In this document: piece by piece, positions 18,159 to 26,883 of the stretch
Numbering within the stretch: position 1 is the stretch's first letter
How the letters are laid out: every line of letters begins with the position of its first letter
Source of the DNA: SAR92 clade bacterium H231
GTDB lineage: Bacteria; Pseudomonadota; Gammaproteobacteria; Pseudomonadales; Porticoccaceae
DNA length: 64,000 nt
Reading direction: 5' to 3'
Assembly (NCBI GenBank): GCA_025153775.1
Contig: JAOALC010000004.1
Location: 540,308-604,307, forward strand
Made by a program: the position numbers and the translations under genes
Notes under the pieces: generated by a model
Told to the model about the DNA's origin: nothing
Databases searched by the model: none
The model's input: only the letters and a program-made list of their open reading frames with translations

Positions 18159-18890
18159 TCAAACTGCTATCGCGGGAATCATGTCCCAGACCTTACCTTC
18201 GAGGTTGCGGCCGTTGGCCTTTTTGGAGCGTTTGATTCCATCAACACCCCAAGAGCCCCATTGTTTGAAAAAGAAATTAACATTCGACCTGTGGCATTGG
18301 TCGCGCAGACTAACAACCCACTCCTGCTTCATAGGCCTCGCGGCATGGCCAGACTCGCCGCCGACAATCACCCAGTGAATTCCCTCCAGGCTTATGCGAC
18401 CTAGATCTTCAAGCAAGGGCTCTACTGAAAGGAAGCGCGTCTTAGCTTTGATAGCCTGCAGGTGCGGTATACGTGGCTTGCCAAATTTCTTATCTTCAAC
18501 TGAGACGCCCAGCCATGCGTTGTCCGGCACCGAACGGGTGTTGAAATACTCGCCCATTAATGCGCTTCGTTTGGTGAGTATTTGGTAGGTGTGCCAAGGG
18601 GTTTGCTCAATAACCTCCATCACTTTGTCTACATAGTCAAAAGGCACTTCATCCTGAAATAGGTCGCTCATGGAATTAACAAAATACATGGTGGGCTTGC
18701 GACGCCGCAGAGGCTGGGAGAGACGCTCGGGTAACAGGCTGAGTTTGAAACCATTGTCGTAACCGGGCGCACCCATGGCATGCAGTCTTTTGGCCATGGT
18801 TTCGGCATAACAGTGCTTGCAACCAGGAGAGACTTTGGTGCATCCGGTAATAGGGTTCCAGGTTTGCTCTGTCCACTCAATTTTGCTCAT
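18159..18890 (-). CDS. DUF5131 / phage Gp37-Gp68-like three-Cys protein
   Basis: A 243-residue protein beginning SKIEWTEQTWNPITGCTKVS with the cluster CTKVSPGCKHCYAE. The three cysteines resemble a radical-SAM iron-sulfur site, and the family (PF07505) is found in phages and mobile islands. Further conserved blocks are FVNSMSDLFQDEVP, RFLSVEPLLEDLG and HWVIVGGESGHAARPM, and FFFKQWG near the C-terminus. It lies 33 bp downstream of tcmP on the same strand. The pair is recurrent but, to my knowledge, has no proven biochemical role. Confidence 0.88.
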   Translation of the reverse strand: MSKIEWTEQTWNPITGCTKVSPGCKHCYAETMAKRLHAMGAPGYDNGFKLSLLPERLSQPLRRRKPTMYFVNSMSDLFQDEVPFDYVDKVMEVIEQTPWHTYQILTKRSALMGEYFNTRSVPDNAWLGVSVEDKKFGKPRIPHLQAIKAKTRFLSVEPLLEDLGRISLEGIHWVIVGGESGHAARPMKQEWVVSLRDQCHRSNVNFFFKQWGSWGVDGIKRSKKANGRNLEGKVWDMIPAIAV

Positions 18891-18923
18891 ATCAACCTCG
18901 AAAAATTTGCTTTAATAGTAGCA

Positions 18924-19781
18924 CTAATGTTTTTTAAGAATGCTCTGCGCAGCTCTATCTGCGAGCCTCCATGCCTGTTGTTTTGGATTTGAGACTGCAA
19001 GATAAAATAAAAACAGCAGCCGATTATTGTTAGTCAGCCTATGCGGCTTGGCGACATAGTGAAAGGTTTCTCTGAGCCGCTTGGTGACCCAGACTTCCAG
19101 CTCATCAACATTAAGCCGCTCTGTACCATCATGGTTACTTTGATCACCAAATAAATCATCCATCGGAGGCAGTGACTTAGGCCTATAAAGTGCTTGCTCC
19201 CATTTATCTGTTCCCAATAATCGCGTAATTGTCTTGCGCCATTCAGGTCTGATTTTCGCACCATCTTTCGGAGTCATTCTGGTAATCGCAGATATGGGAA
19301 ACAACAACCATAAATCAATTTTTTGAGTGGCCGAGATATACTTTAAAGTAGCCCAGTTTAGCTGGGTGCTGTAGGGGTCCAAAAATAAAGCTGCTCGGTC
19401 CTTTTTACCTAAAGCGGCGCAAAACTCTGGAACAAAACTGTTGGCATCTTTTTCAGTGATATGAATATTTTTGTTGGGGTAGTTTACTTTGAGCGCCCGT
19501 AATTCTCGGATATGGTCAGGATTTAAATCATTAAAGTGATAGTGGTGGAAGCCTGGCTCTATATTGAGCGCCGTGGTCACCGACCCCTGGAAGTCCTCAT
19601 GGGGAATAATCTCGCCCTGAGAGCTTTTTACTTTTGGATCATGAGAGCCAGTGCCGGCGAAGGCATCGACATAATGCAATGTAAATGGCTGGTTCTTCAA
19701 TGCGGTTGCATAAAACTGAAGATATTTTTCAAGAACCTGCAATTTTTCCTGTGTCCACAGGCCACCAAATGTATGTTTCAT
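18924..19781 (-). CDS. tcmP: Three-Cys-motif partner protein TcmP
   Basis: Start chosen at ATG 19781 (MKHTFGGLWTQEKLQ), with AAGGA 8 nt upstream; a longer frame begins at 19847. The 285-residue product has KLQVLEKYLQFYATALKNQP, YVDAFAGTGSHDP and AALFLDPYSTQLNWATLKYI. The DAFAGTG block resembles the SAM-binding motif I of Rossmann methyltransferases. TcmP proteins occur beside the DUF5131 three-Cys protein, as here. Location between a toxin-antitoxin pair and housekeeping genes suggests an acquired module. Confidence 0.85.
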   Translation of the reverse strand: MKHTFGGLWTQEKLQVLEKYLQFYATALKNQPFTLHYVDAFAGTGSHDPKVKSSQGEIIPHEDFQGSVTTALNIEPGFHHYHFNDLNPDHIRELRALKVNYPNKNIHITEKDANSFVPEFCAALGKKDRAALFLDPYSTQLNWATLKYISATQKIDLWLLFPISAITRMTPKDGAKIRPEWRKTITRLLGTDKWEQALYRPKSLPPMDDLFGDQSNHDGTERLNVDELEVWVTKRLRETFHYVAKPHRLTNNNRLLFLFYLAVSNPKQQAWRLADRAAQSILKKH

Positions 19782-19867
19782 AACAAATCCTTGTTTTGAA
19801 AAGCAAATTAGTACTGTTTTTATATACAGCAACCTGAGCTTAGTCAACCTTTTAGATCAATATAATC

Positions 19868-20914
19868 TCAAATTTGATTTAACCAATAGCCCAGCACCAG
19901 CACCTGGGGCAGAGTCAGCAGGGGCAAAAACAGTGCGATTTTCCATGAGTGGCTGGTGTCTTTGATTACCATAACCTCGGTGTAATCGGTGGCGACGCCG
20001 GCCATCAGAAAGGTGAAGCTATTGCCCGGGGCGGCGGCTCTGGTGAGAATATCGGCGGCTATGGGCGTGGAGCCCTCGGAGCAGACTTCTATGAGGGTTG
20101 CGGCGACTAGCGTGAGTAACAGGCCGATGGCGGTGGGACCAAATAGGGTTTGGTAGGTATCCATGGGCACGGTGGCGCGGATGGCGGTGGCTAGGAGCAG
20201 ACCAAACAGCAGCCAGCGAAATACCATTCTGGATTGTTTGAGGCCGTCCCACAGCAGCTTGCCAAGGGCCTTGGGGCTGTAGTCGGCCTGTTTGATTAGG
20301 GAGGCTAGCTGCGGGGCTATGGGCGCTGGGCTCTGGTGTGTTGCTTTGTGGGGGTTACCTGGCAGCACCTTGCGCCTGACTAGGGCATCAAAGATTATTC
20401 CGCTCATTACGCCAATGGCCATGGATAGCACCACAAAACTGAGGGTCCAGCCCCAGCCAATCAGGCTGATTAAAATAAGGGTCAGGGACAGAGAGTTCCA
20501 GGGGCTGGCTATTAAGAAGGCCATCATCTGGCCCAGGCTGGCACCCCGCTCGTAGAGTTTAGTACCTACCATCAGAATGCCGTGGCTGCAGAGATCGAGC
20601 AGTACCCCTGCACAGGTGGCGCGCACAACGCCCTTGAGGCTGCCGCCCTGCCCCAGGGCCGATATCACTAGGTCTCTGGGTATGCGGTCGAGCAGGCCTA
20701 CGGTAATCACTGCCATTACCAGCCCCCACCACATATTGTTTATCAGCTCGTAAATACCTGAAGCCATAATAAGCAGCCAGCCTGGCAAGCTGGCTTGCGG
20801 GCCTAGCAGCAGCTGGCCTAGGTACAGTAGCAGCACTAAGCTGGCCGAAGTCCACAGCAGATAATCTGGGCGCTGTTTGCTGGGCGTTACCTGGGGTGGA
20901 CTGCAGTGGTTCAT
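19868..20914 (-). CDS. Permease of the ArsP/DUF318 (PF03773) family
   Basis: A 348-residue inner-membrane protein with about 8-10 hydrophobic segments in two homologous halves. Conserved blocks are IPRDLVISALGQGGSLKGVV, RATCAGVLLDLCSHGILMVG with ASPWNSLSLTLIL in the first half, and ATLIEVCSEGSTPIAADILT in the second. The family includes ArsP (organoarsenical efflux) and YraQ-type permeases; the substrate cannot be told. No partner genes indicate a role. Confidence 0.75.
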   Translation of the reverse strand: MNHCSPPQVTPSKQRPDYLLWTSASLVLLLYLGQLLLGPQASLPGWLLIMASGIYELINNMWWGLVMAVITVGLLDRIPRDLVISALGQGGSLKGVVRATCAGVLLDLCSHGILMVGTKLYERGASLGQMMAFLIASPWNSLSLTLILISLIGWGWTLSFVVLSMAIGVMSGIIFDALVRRKVLPGNPHKATHQSPAPIAPQLASLIKQADYSPKALGKLLWDGLKQSRMVFRWLLFGLLLATAIRATVPMDTYQTLFGPTAIGLLLTLVAATLIEVCSEGSTPIAADILTRAAAPGNSFTFLMAGVATDYTEVMVIKDTSHSWKIALFLPLLTLPQVLVLGYWLNQI

Positions 20915-21029
20915 TGATAAATGGCCTCGCTACTAAGAATGCCTAGCAATAGAATTTTCATGGCTATAAACTGTAAATCCAGTGATTCACTTTTATAAAG
21001 ATAGCAGCGGTTAATAAACCCCAACGGAT

Positions 21030-22418
21030 ATGATGAAAAAACTTTTTGCTTTTGCCCCTTTGCTGTACAGCAGTCTCGCCACAGCAGATATTTTTTGGTT
21101 TGTGCGCAACACGGATGGCTCCACCAACTGGCAATATGTGGCAAACTTTTCTAGCGGCATATTAATTATTGTGGTCTCCATTACTGCACTGCGCCTGTTC
21201 TTTAGCCGCCGCCAAGTGCGTCGCTACAACAATGAGCTGGAGGAAATTCGCACCCAGCTTGAGCTGCGGGTAAAAGAGCGCACGGCAAACCTGGAGGCTG
21301 AGATTGTTGAACACAGAGCTACCATGGCGAGGCTGCGCAGCTCAGAGGCTTATATCACTAGCATTCTGCGGTCTATGCCGCTGATGCTGATTGGTCTGAA
21401 TAATGAAAATAAGATTACCCAGTGGAACCATCGCGCCGAAGAGATTAGCGGTATGCCATCGGATAGCGTTGTCGGACAGGACCTCTGGGATGCCTACCCA
21501 AATATTAGCCTGACCCCGGCCCAGATACAGCAGGCGCTGGACGATAACGAAACTCTGACCATTAAATACAGCCAGCGCGGCCAGTACCATTTTGATATCA
21601 CTATTTACCCGCTGCAGGAGCAATCTGAGACGGGCGTGGTGATTCTGCTGGATGATGTGACTCAGCGAGTGAAAAACGAGACCATGCTGATTCAGCGCGA
21701 CAAGATGTCGTCTATGGGCGAGATGGCCTCGATTATGGCCCATGATATTAATATTCCCCTGCGGGCGATTATTAAAGATGTCAAAGAGGTGCGCCAGGAT
21801 TTAACCGATGAGCCAATGGATATTGAAGGCATGCGTGAGATGCTTGAAGATGCGGTGATTCGCGGCCAGCAGGCTACCTCTATTATTGATAATCTGCTGG
21901 ATTTTTCTGGCAGTGGCGGCGGCACCAAGGCCGAGGCCAATATGCTGGATGTGATTAGTCACTCGGTGGAACTGGCCAACGATGTGCTCTCTGTAATGCC
22001 CGGCCTGCGCTTTAAAGATGTGAAGGTGAATATAGATTGCCCGGAAGATATTCCGGAAATTCCCTGCTATATCACCGAGATGCAGCAGGTGTTTTTAAGC
22101 CTGTTCCGCCACTCTTGCTATGCCTTGGGCAAGGTAGATGAAGATGAGCATACGCCAGTTATCAATATTGAAGTCACGGTGTTCTACGACCATCTCTGGG
22201 TGCGTATACAGCACAATGGTCGGGGCATTAACCTAGACGAACAGAAGACCATCTTTGAGCCCTTCACAGCCGATGGCGATGCCAACGGCCAGTACGATGC
22301 GGGTAAGCGGCTGTCGTTCTCACACTTTATTGTGGTGGAGCAGCACCAGGGCCAGATTGCACTGACCTCAGACCCGGCTGTGGGCACCACCTTCCATATT
22401 CAGCTGCCGCTGCAATAG
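21030..22418 (+). CDS. PAS sensor histidine kinase-like protein with degenerate ATPase domain
   Basis: A 462-residue protein. N-terminal signal/anchor and one membrane span (about residues 41-60, SGILIIVVSITALRLFFSRR), a coiled coil (ELEEIRTQLELRVKERTANL), a PAS domain (ITSILRSMPLMLIGLNNENK) and a His box (GEMASIMAHDINIPLRAI). The ATP-binding half is eroded. The N-box region reads QQVFLSLFRHSCYAL without the usual Asn, the G1 box is HNGRGI instead of DNGxGI, and the G2 region (GKRLSFSHFIVVEQHQG) lacks GTGLGL. No response regulator is adjacent. It may be a pseudokinase sensor. Confidence 0.8.
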   Translation: MMKKLFAFAPLLYSSLATADIFWFVRNTDGSTNWQYVANFSSGILIIVVSITALRLFFSRRQVRRYNNELEEIRTQLELRVKERTANLEAEIVEHRATMARLRSSEAYITSILRSMPLMLIGLNNENKITQWNHRAEEISGMPSDSVVGQDLWDAYPNISLTPAQIQQALDDNETLTIKYSQRGQYHFDITIYPLQEQSETGVVILLDDVTQRVKNETMLIQRDKMSSMGEMASIMAHDINIPLRAIIKDVKEVRQDLTDEPMDIEGMREMLEDAVIRGQQATSIIDNLLDFSGSGGGTKAEANMLDVISHSVELANDVLSVMPGLRFKDVKVNIDCPEDIPEIPCYITEMQQVFLSLFRHSCYALGKVDEDEHTPVINIEVTVFYDHLWVRIQHNGRGINLDEQKTIFEPFTADGDANGQYDAGKRLSFSHFIVVEQHQGQIALTSDPAVGTTFHIQLPLQ

Positions 22419-22427
22419 ACCGCGAGA

Positions 22428-24923
22428 CTAAAGGCTTTTTAACACTTCCAGCGGAGGCTGCACCACGGCTTTGCGGCTGTAGCCAACTCCCAGGGCGCCC
22501 ACTAAAAGACCTCCAGCGACGGGGCCAACCAGCCAAATCCAGGGGTGCATGGCAAAGGGTAGCTCAAACATAAAACGCTGAATCATAGCCACTGCGGCTT
22601 CGGCACCAATAGCGGCCAACAGGCCTGCCATAACCCCTAGCACGGTAAACTCCACCAGCTGAATTCCCAGTATCAACCGCCTCGAACTGCCCAGGGTGCG
22701 CAGTATGGCGCTCTCTTGCAGACGTTCGGACATTGACAGGCTCACCGCAGCAAACATAACCAGTACGCCACAGCTGAGAATCAACAACGTCATCACTTCA
22801 AGACCACTGGTCACCTGAGAGACTATGGTGCGGATACGCTCGATAATTTTATCCAGCTCAATCACCTGTACCGTGGGGTACTTGCGCAGCAGATCGTTGA
22901 CCAGCAGTTTCTGTTGGGGCGGAATATAGAGGCTGGTCATATTGGTGCGCGGATAATTTTCCAACAGGCCTTCAGGGAATAGAAAATAAAAGTTCGGCGT
23001 CATATTGTCCCAGTTTAAACTGCGGGTGCTGGTCACCCGCGCTTCAAAAACTAGGCCGCCGACACTGAAGGTAACCTGGTCACCAATCGATAGGCCCAAC
23101 TCTCCCGCTAACTGATCTTCCAGAGACACAGGTGCAATATCGCCGGATAGATCTAACTTGTCCCACCATTCACCTGCGGTTAATTCATTACCCTCGGGCA
23201 GATCTTGGGTCCAGCTAAGGTTGAGTTCACGGCGGAAAGATTCGTGGCGATCGCGCTGATCTTCGCTGATTTCCTGGCCATTAATCTGGGTCATACGCCC
23301 CCGCACCATACTGTACCAACCAGCGGTCTCTAGGTTTTGCTCGTTAACCATGGTGCGCACTCCCTCTAACTCATAGGGGGCCACATTAATTAGGAAATGG
23401 TTGGGGGCGTCGTCGGCCAGCTGCCAGCGCCACTCATCGATCAGTGAGGTGCGCACCACGGCCATAATCATTAACAGGGCAATGGCCCCAGAGAAACCCA
23501 CCATTTGAATAATACTCTGGGATTTGCGACGCCAGAGATTACTGGCTGCCAGACGCCAGATACTGCCCATTTTTTGACCATAGGTTTTACCTGCGCGCAG
23601 CAGGGCCAGCCCAATCACAATGGTAGCAAGGGCAGTTAGGGCAAAACCTCCAAGAATCGCCAGAGAGAGATACAAATTTTTGCTATACCAGAGCAGCAGA
23701 CTGGCTACAGCACCCACGCCAAACAAACCCCGTACCAATGAACTGACCGGCTTAACCTGCACATCCTGCCGCAGCACTGCCAATGGTGACTGAGTGGGCA
23801 GGTGCCACAGGGCCGGCAGCGTAAAACCTCCCAGGCACAGCAAGCCTGTGGCCATACCAGTAATCCAGGGACGTGGACCGGCTATAGGCAGGGAGATGGG
23901 CAGCCATTCGCGCACCACATAGATCAGCATCTCAGAGAAGCCATAGCCCACCAGCAGCCCCAGCAGAGAGCCACCCACACCCAGCCATAGGCTCTGTTGC
24001 ATATAAAGACTGCGCACACGGCTAGCGGAGATACCCCAGCTTTTTAACAGTGCTACCTGCTGAGTCTGTCCGGCAGCAAAATGATGGCTGGCGAGCGCCA
24101 GCGCAATGCCAGCCAAAACCACCCCCACACTGCCTGCCAACAGCAAAAAGCGCCGGCCTTCGTCCATGGCCTCGGCCACGCTGGCCTGAGCCTCATCTGG
24201 GGTAATCAGGCGATCATGAATATCTAGCTCGCTCTCTATCCATGCACTGAAGCCGGCAAAGCCGTCGGCGCCACTGGCACCCTCAGCCATCAGGTACCTA
24301 TGGGTAACCCGACTGCCGGGCACAATAATACCGGCAGCGTCGAGGTCGCTATGGTTCATTAATACCCGAGCACCTATAGCGCCATAGGTACCGGCACTAT
24401 CAGGCTCTTCAACCACCACCTGGGTAACCTTTAAACGGATTTCTCCCAGCTCAATTTCATCGCCTAGCTCTATATCCAGCAGTGGTAACAGTCTGGCATC
24501 AACCCAGGCTTCACCGGCGACCGGGCCAAAATCCACCTCTTCAATTAGCTTGATATCACTGGTAAATGGGCTGGTGGTGCGGCGCAGTAAGCCTTTGAGA
24601 GGGTAGCCCGTCTCAACGGCCTTGATGGATGCCAGATGCATATTGGCGTCGTAGTACACCATGGAGGCAAAACTGAGCACCCGGGCGCCGCGCACCTGTT
24701 GCCGCTCGGCTTCCTGTATCCACAGGGGGTCAATGGCCCGGCTGCTTCTCACCACTAGGTCCGCGGCTAAAAAGCTGCTGGACTCTGCGGTTAGGGCCCG
24801 TTCAATACGCTCGGCCAAAATGGAAACCGAGGTCACCACAGCCACAGCCAATACTAGCGACCAGATAATTAAACTGAGCTGTCCGCCACGCCAGGTGCGC
24901 AGCAACATTTTTAATGCTTGCAT
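22428..24923 (-). CDS. ybbP: FtsX-like ABC transporter permease YbbP
   Basis: An 831-residue inner-membrane protein with an N-terminal span (LSLIIWSLVLAVAVVTSVSI), large periplasmic regions and two FtsX/MacB-type membrane domains (about residues 265-450 and 700-820). It belongs to the LolE/YbbP family of permeases that handle lipids or lipoproteins rather than small solutes. Its start overlaps the ybbA stop, so both are co-translated with the ATPase. The ybbA-ybbP pair divergent from tesA is a conserved gammaproteobacterial arrangement. Confidence 0.9.
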   Translation of the reverse strand: MQALKMLLRTWRGGQLSLIIWSLVLAVAVVTSVSILAERIERALTAESSSFLAADLVVRSSRAIDPLWIQEAERQQVRGARVLSFASMVYYDANMHLASIKAVETGYPLKGLLRRTTSPFTSDIKLIEEVDFGPVAGEAWVDARLLPLLDIELGDEIELGEIRLKVTQVVVEEPDSAGTYGAIGARVLMNHSDLDAAGIIVPGSRVTHRYLMAEGASGADGFAGFSAWIESELDIHDRLITPDEAQASVAEAMDEGRRFLLLAGSVGVVLAGIALALASHHFAAGQTQQVALLKSWGISASRVRSLYMQQSLWLGVGGSLLGLLVGYGFSEMLIYVVREWLPISLPIAGPRPWITGMATGLLCLGGFTLPALWHLPTQSPLAVLRQDVQVKPVSSLVRGLFGVGAVASLLLWYSKNLYLSLAILGGFALTALATIVIGLALLRAGKTYGQKMGSIWRLAASNLWRRKSQSIIQMVGFSGAIALLMIMAVVRTSLIDEWRWQLADDAPNHFLINVAPYELEGVRTMVNEQNLETAGWYSMVRGRMTQINGQEISEDQRDRHESFRRELNLSWTQDLPEGNELTAGEWWDKLDLSGDIAPVSLEDQLAGELGLSIGDQVTFSVGGLVFEARVTSTRSLNWDNMTPNFYFLFPEGLLENYPRTNMTSLYIPPQQKLLVNDLLRKYPTVQVIELDKIIERIRTIVSQVTSGLEVMTLLILSCGVLVMFAAVSLSMSERLQESAILRTLGSSRRLILGIQLVEFTVLGVMAGLLAAIGAEAAVAMIQRFMFELPFAMHPWIWLVGPVAGGLLVGALGVGYSRKAVVQPPLEVLKSL

Positions 24924-25597
24924 CAGGCAGCGCTACCTTCTGTCACCTGCCGGCCTGCGGCCAACACCATTCTCTGACCACAGCGGGCAGCCAGATTGTG
25001 CTCGTGGGTCACCAACACCAATGTGGTGCCCTCTTCCTTATTGAGATTAAACAGCAGGTCGTTAATTTTTTCACCTGTGCCTGTATCCAGATTACCTGTG
25101 GGCTCGTCGGCAAATAAAATGGTGGGGCGACAGGCAAAGGCGCGGGCCACGGCCACACGCTGCTGTTCACCACCGGAGAGCTGGCGGGGGTAGTGGCTGA
25201 TGCGATGATCTAGCCCCACACGCTCTAAATAATAGGCGGCGGTTTGCAATGCCTGTTTATCGCCCTGTAGCTCCAGTGGCAGTGCAACATTTTCCAGTGC
25301 GGTTAAACCGGGCAATAGATGAAACGACTGGAACACAAAGCCCACGGTTTGCGCTCGCACCGCCGCTCTGCCCTCTTCGTCCATGGCAGTTATATCCTGA
25401 CCATTGAGGCTAACCGAGCCAGAGCTGGGCAGATCTAGACCAGCCAGAATACCCAGCAGGGTTGATTTGCCAGAGCCAGAGGGGCCTACAATCGCTAGAC
25501 TTTCGCCAGCGGCGAGGCTGAGATTGATCTCCTGCAAAATACTGAGCGTACCCTCTGTGGTGGTCACCTGTTTACTGATATTACTGACTTCGATCAT
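24923..25597 (-). CDS. ybbA: ABC transporter ATP-binding protein YbbA
   Basis: A 224-residue LolD-like ATPase. Walker A is GPSGSGKST, the signature is LSGGEQQRVAVARAFACRPT, Walker B is ILFADEPTGNLD and the switch His is in LVTHEHN. It pairs with the permease whose start overlaps its stop. It is divergent from tesA with 73 bp between the starts. The pair would use ATP hydrolysis to move a hydrophobic molecule at the inner membrane. Confidence 0.93.
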   Translation of the reverse strand: MIEVSNISKQVTTTEGTLSILQEINLSLAAGESLAIVGPSGSGKSTLLGILAGLDLPSSGSVSLNGQDITAMDEEGRAAVRAQTVGFVFQSFHLLPGLTALENVALPLELQGDKQALQTAAYYLERVGLDHRISHYPRQLSGGEQQRVAVARAFACRPTILFADEPTGNLDTGTGEKINDLLFNLNKEEGTTLVLVTHEHNLAARCGQRMVLAAGRQVTEGSAA

Positions 25598-25670
25598 CTG
25601 AAATTTCCATTGCTACTAAAAATGCATACACTGGGGTCAGTGTTTGACGATAAATTTATAGAGATTAATT

Positions 25671-26273
25671 ATGCAGTCTTTTCTACAGCGCTTATGTTGC
25701 CTGTTTATTTTACTAGGCGCCAATACTTATGGATCAACTTTGTTAGTGCTGGGCGATAGCCTGAGCGCTGGCTATGGGGTCAATCAGGGCAGTGGCTGGG
25801 TGGCTCTGCTGCGCAATGACCTGGGTGAAGAGCACAGCATTATCAATGGCAGCATTAGCGGCGACACCACAGGTGGTGGGCTATACCGCCTGCCACAACT
25901 ATTGGAAAAATTTACCCCGGACTATGTGCTGCTGGAGCTGGGCGGCAATGACGGCCTGCGCGGCCAGCCTGTAAACCTAATGAAAGGCAATTTGCGAACA
26001 ATGATTGAACTCTGCCGCCAGGCTGGGGCTCAACCCATACTCTTTGGTATGCGCCTGCCCCCCAATTATGGCCGACGCTACTCTGATGCCTTTGCCGCGG
26101 TGTACCCAGAGTTGGCTGAGGAAGCCAACGTACCCCTGATACCATTTCAGCTTGAGGAGTTAGCCACCACCGACGGCATGATTCAGGAGGATGGGCTGCA
26201 CCCCACGGCACTGGCCCAGCCTATTATTAAAGAATTGATTAAAGGCTATATAGCTCCCCTAATGGCTCAGTAG
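25671..26273 (+). CDS. tesA: TesA-like GDSL arylesterase/lysophospholipase (periplasmic)
   Basis: A 200-residue secreted SGNH hydrolase. Signal peptide residues 1-21 (LQRLCCLFILLGANTYGS), block I LLVLGDSLSAGYGV with the nucleophile Ser, block II NGSISGDTTGGG, block III ELGGNDGLRG and block V DGLHPTALAQ with the catalytic Asp and His. TesA proteins hydrolyse acyl-CoA, esters and lysophospholipids in vitro. All catalytic residues are present. Confidence 0.94.
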   Translation: MQSFLQRLCCLFILLGANTYGSTLLVLGDSLSAGYGVNQGSGWVALLRNDLGEEHSIINGSISGDTTGGGLYRLPQLLEKFTPDYVLLELGGNDGLRGQPVNLMKGNLRTMIELCRQAGAQPILFGMRLPPNYGRRYSDAFAAVYPELAEEANVPLIPFQLEELATTDGMIQEDGLHPTALAQPIIKELIKGYIAPLMAQ

Positions 26274-26290
26274 ACAGCCTGCCTCTGACC

Positions 26291-26758
26291 TCAGGCACGG
26301 GGAACAAACTTAAGTGCTAGGCCATTGTTGCACCAGCGCTGGCCTGTGGGCTCAGGGCCATCGTCAAACACATGGCCCTGGTGGCCGCCGCAGCGCGCAC
26401 AGTGGTATTCGGTGCGCGGCCAGATCATCTTAAAGTCGCGCTTGGTTTCGATATGACCTTCAATATGATCATAGAAAGACGGCCAGCCAGAGCCACTCTC
26501 GTATTTGGTTTCTGAGACAAACATTGGCAGCTCACAGCCGGCGCAGATATATTGCCCGTCTCTGTGCTCGTTGTTCAGGTCACTGGACCATCTGGCCTCG
26601 GTGCCCTCGTCCCGCAAAATATAGTATTGCCCCTGAGTTAGCTGTTGTTTCCACTCAGTGTCGGTGCGCTGCAGTTTTTCCAGTGCCCATAGTTTAGTGG
26701 CGCTGGTCAGGGCTAGAAGCCCCAGGCTTATTTGTTTTATCCAGGTTCGTCGTTGCAT
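26291..26758 (-). CDS. msrB: Exported peptide-methionine (R)-S-oxide reductase MsrB
   Basis: Repairs methionine-R-sulfoxide in proteins. Start set at ATG 26758 (MQRRTWIKQISLGLLALTSA), which has GGAGG 8 nt upstream; a longer frame to 26824 is unlikely. The N-terminus looks like a twin-arginine signal (QRRTWIK plus hydrophobic stretch), so the enzyme should act in the periplasm. Zinc cysteines appear in ICAGCELP and HCARCGGHQGH, the substrate block is GSGWPSFYD, and the catalytic Cys is in RWCNNGLALKF. The usual Ser after Asn is Gly here. Confidence 0.92.
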   Translation of the reverse strand: MQRRTWIKQISLGLLALTSATKLWALEKLQRTDTEWKQQLTQGQYYILRDEGTEARWSSDLNNEHRDGQYICAGCELPMFVSETKYESGSGWPSFYDHIEGHIETKRDFKMIWPRTEYHCARCGGHQGHVFDDGPEPTGQRWCNNGLALKFVPRA

Positions 26759-26838
26759 ATTGTCGCCTCCATCAGAGATACGAAACAGCTTATGAACAGG
26801 ACCAATAGGCCCTCTAATCTCCACCCTCTAGTTTTTAT

Positions 26839-26880
26839 CCTCTAGCCTCTACCCTCTACCCTCTACCCTCTAGCCTCTCG
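26839..26880. repeat. 7-bp tandem repeat (CCTCTAC/G, six copies)
   Basis: Six consecutive heptamers CCTCTAG, CCTCTAC three times, CCTCTAG, CCTCTCG, with a stray CTCTAG at 26826-26831. The minus strand is G-rich (GAGGGTA repeated). It lies between the EamA stop and the msrB start, on the msrB transcript side. Confidence 0.85.
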
Positions 26881-26883
26881 CCT

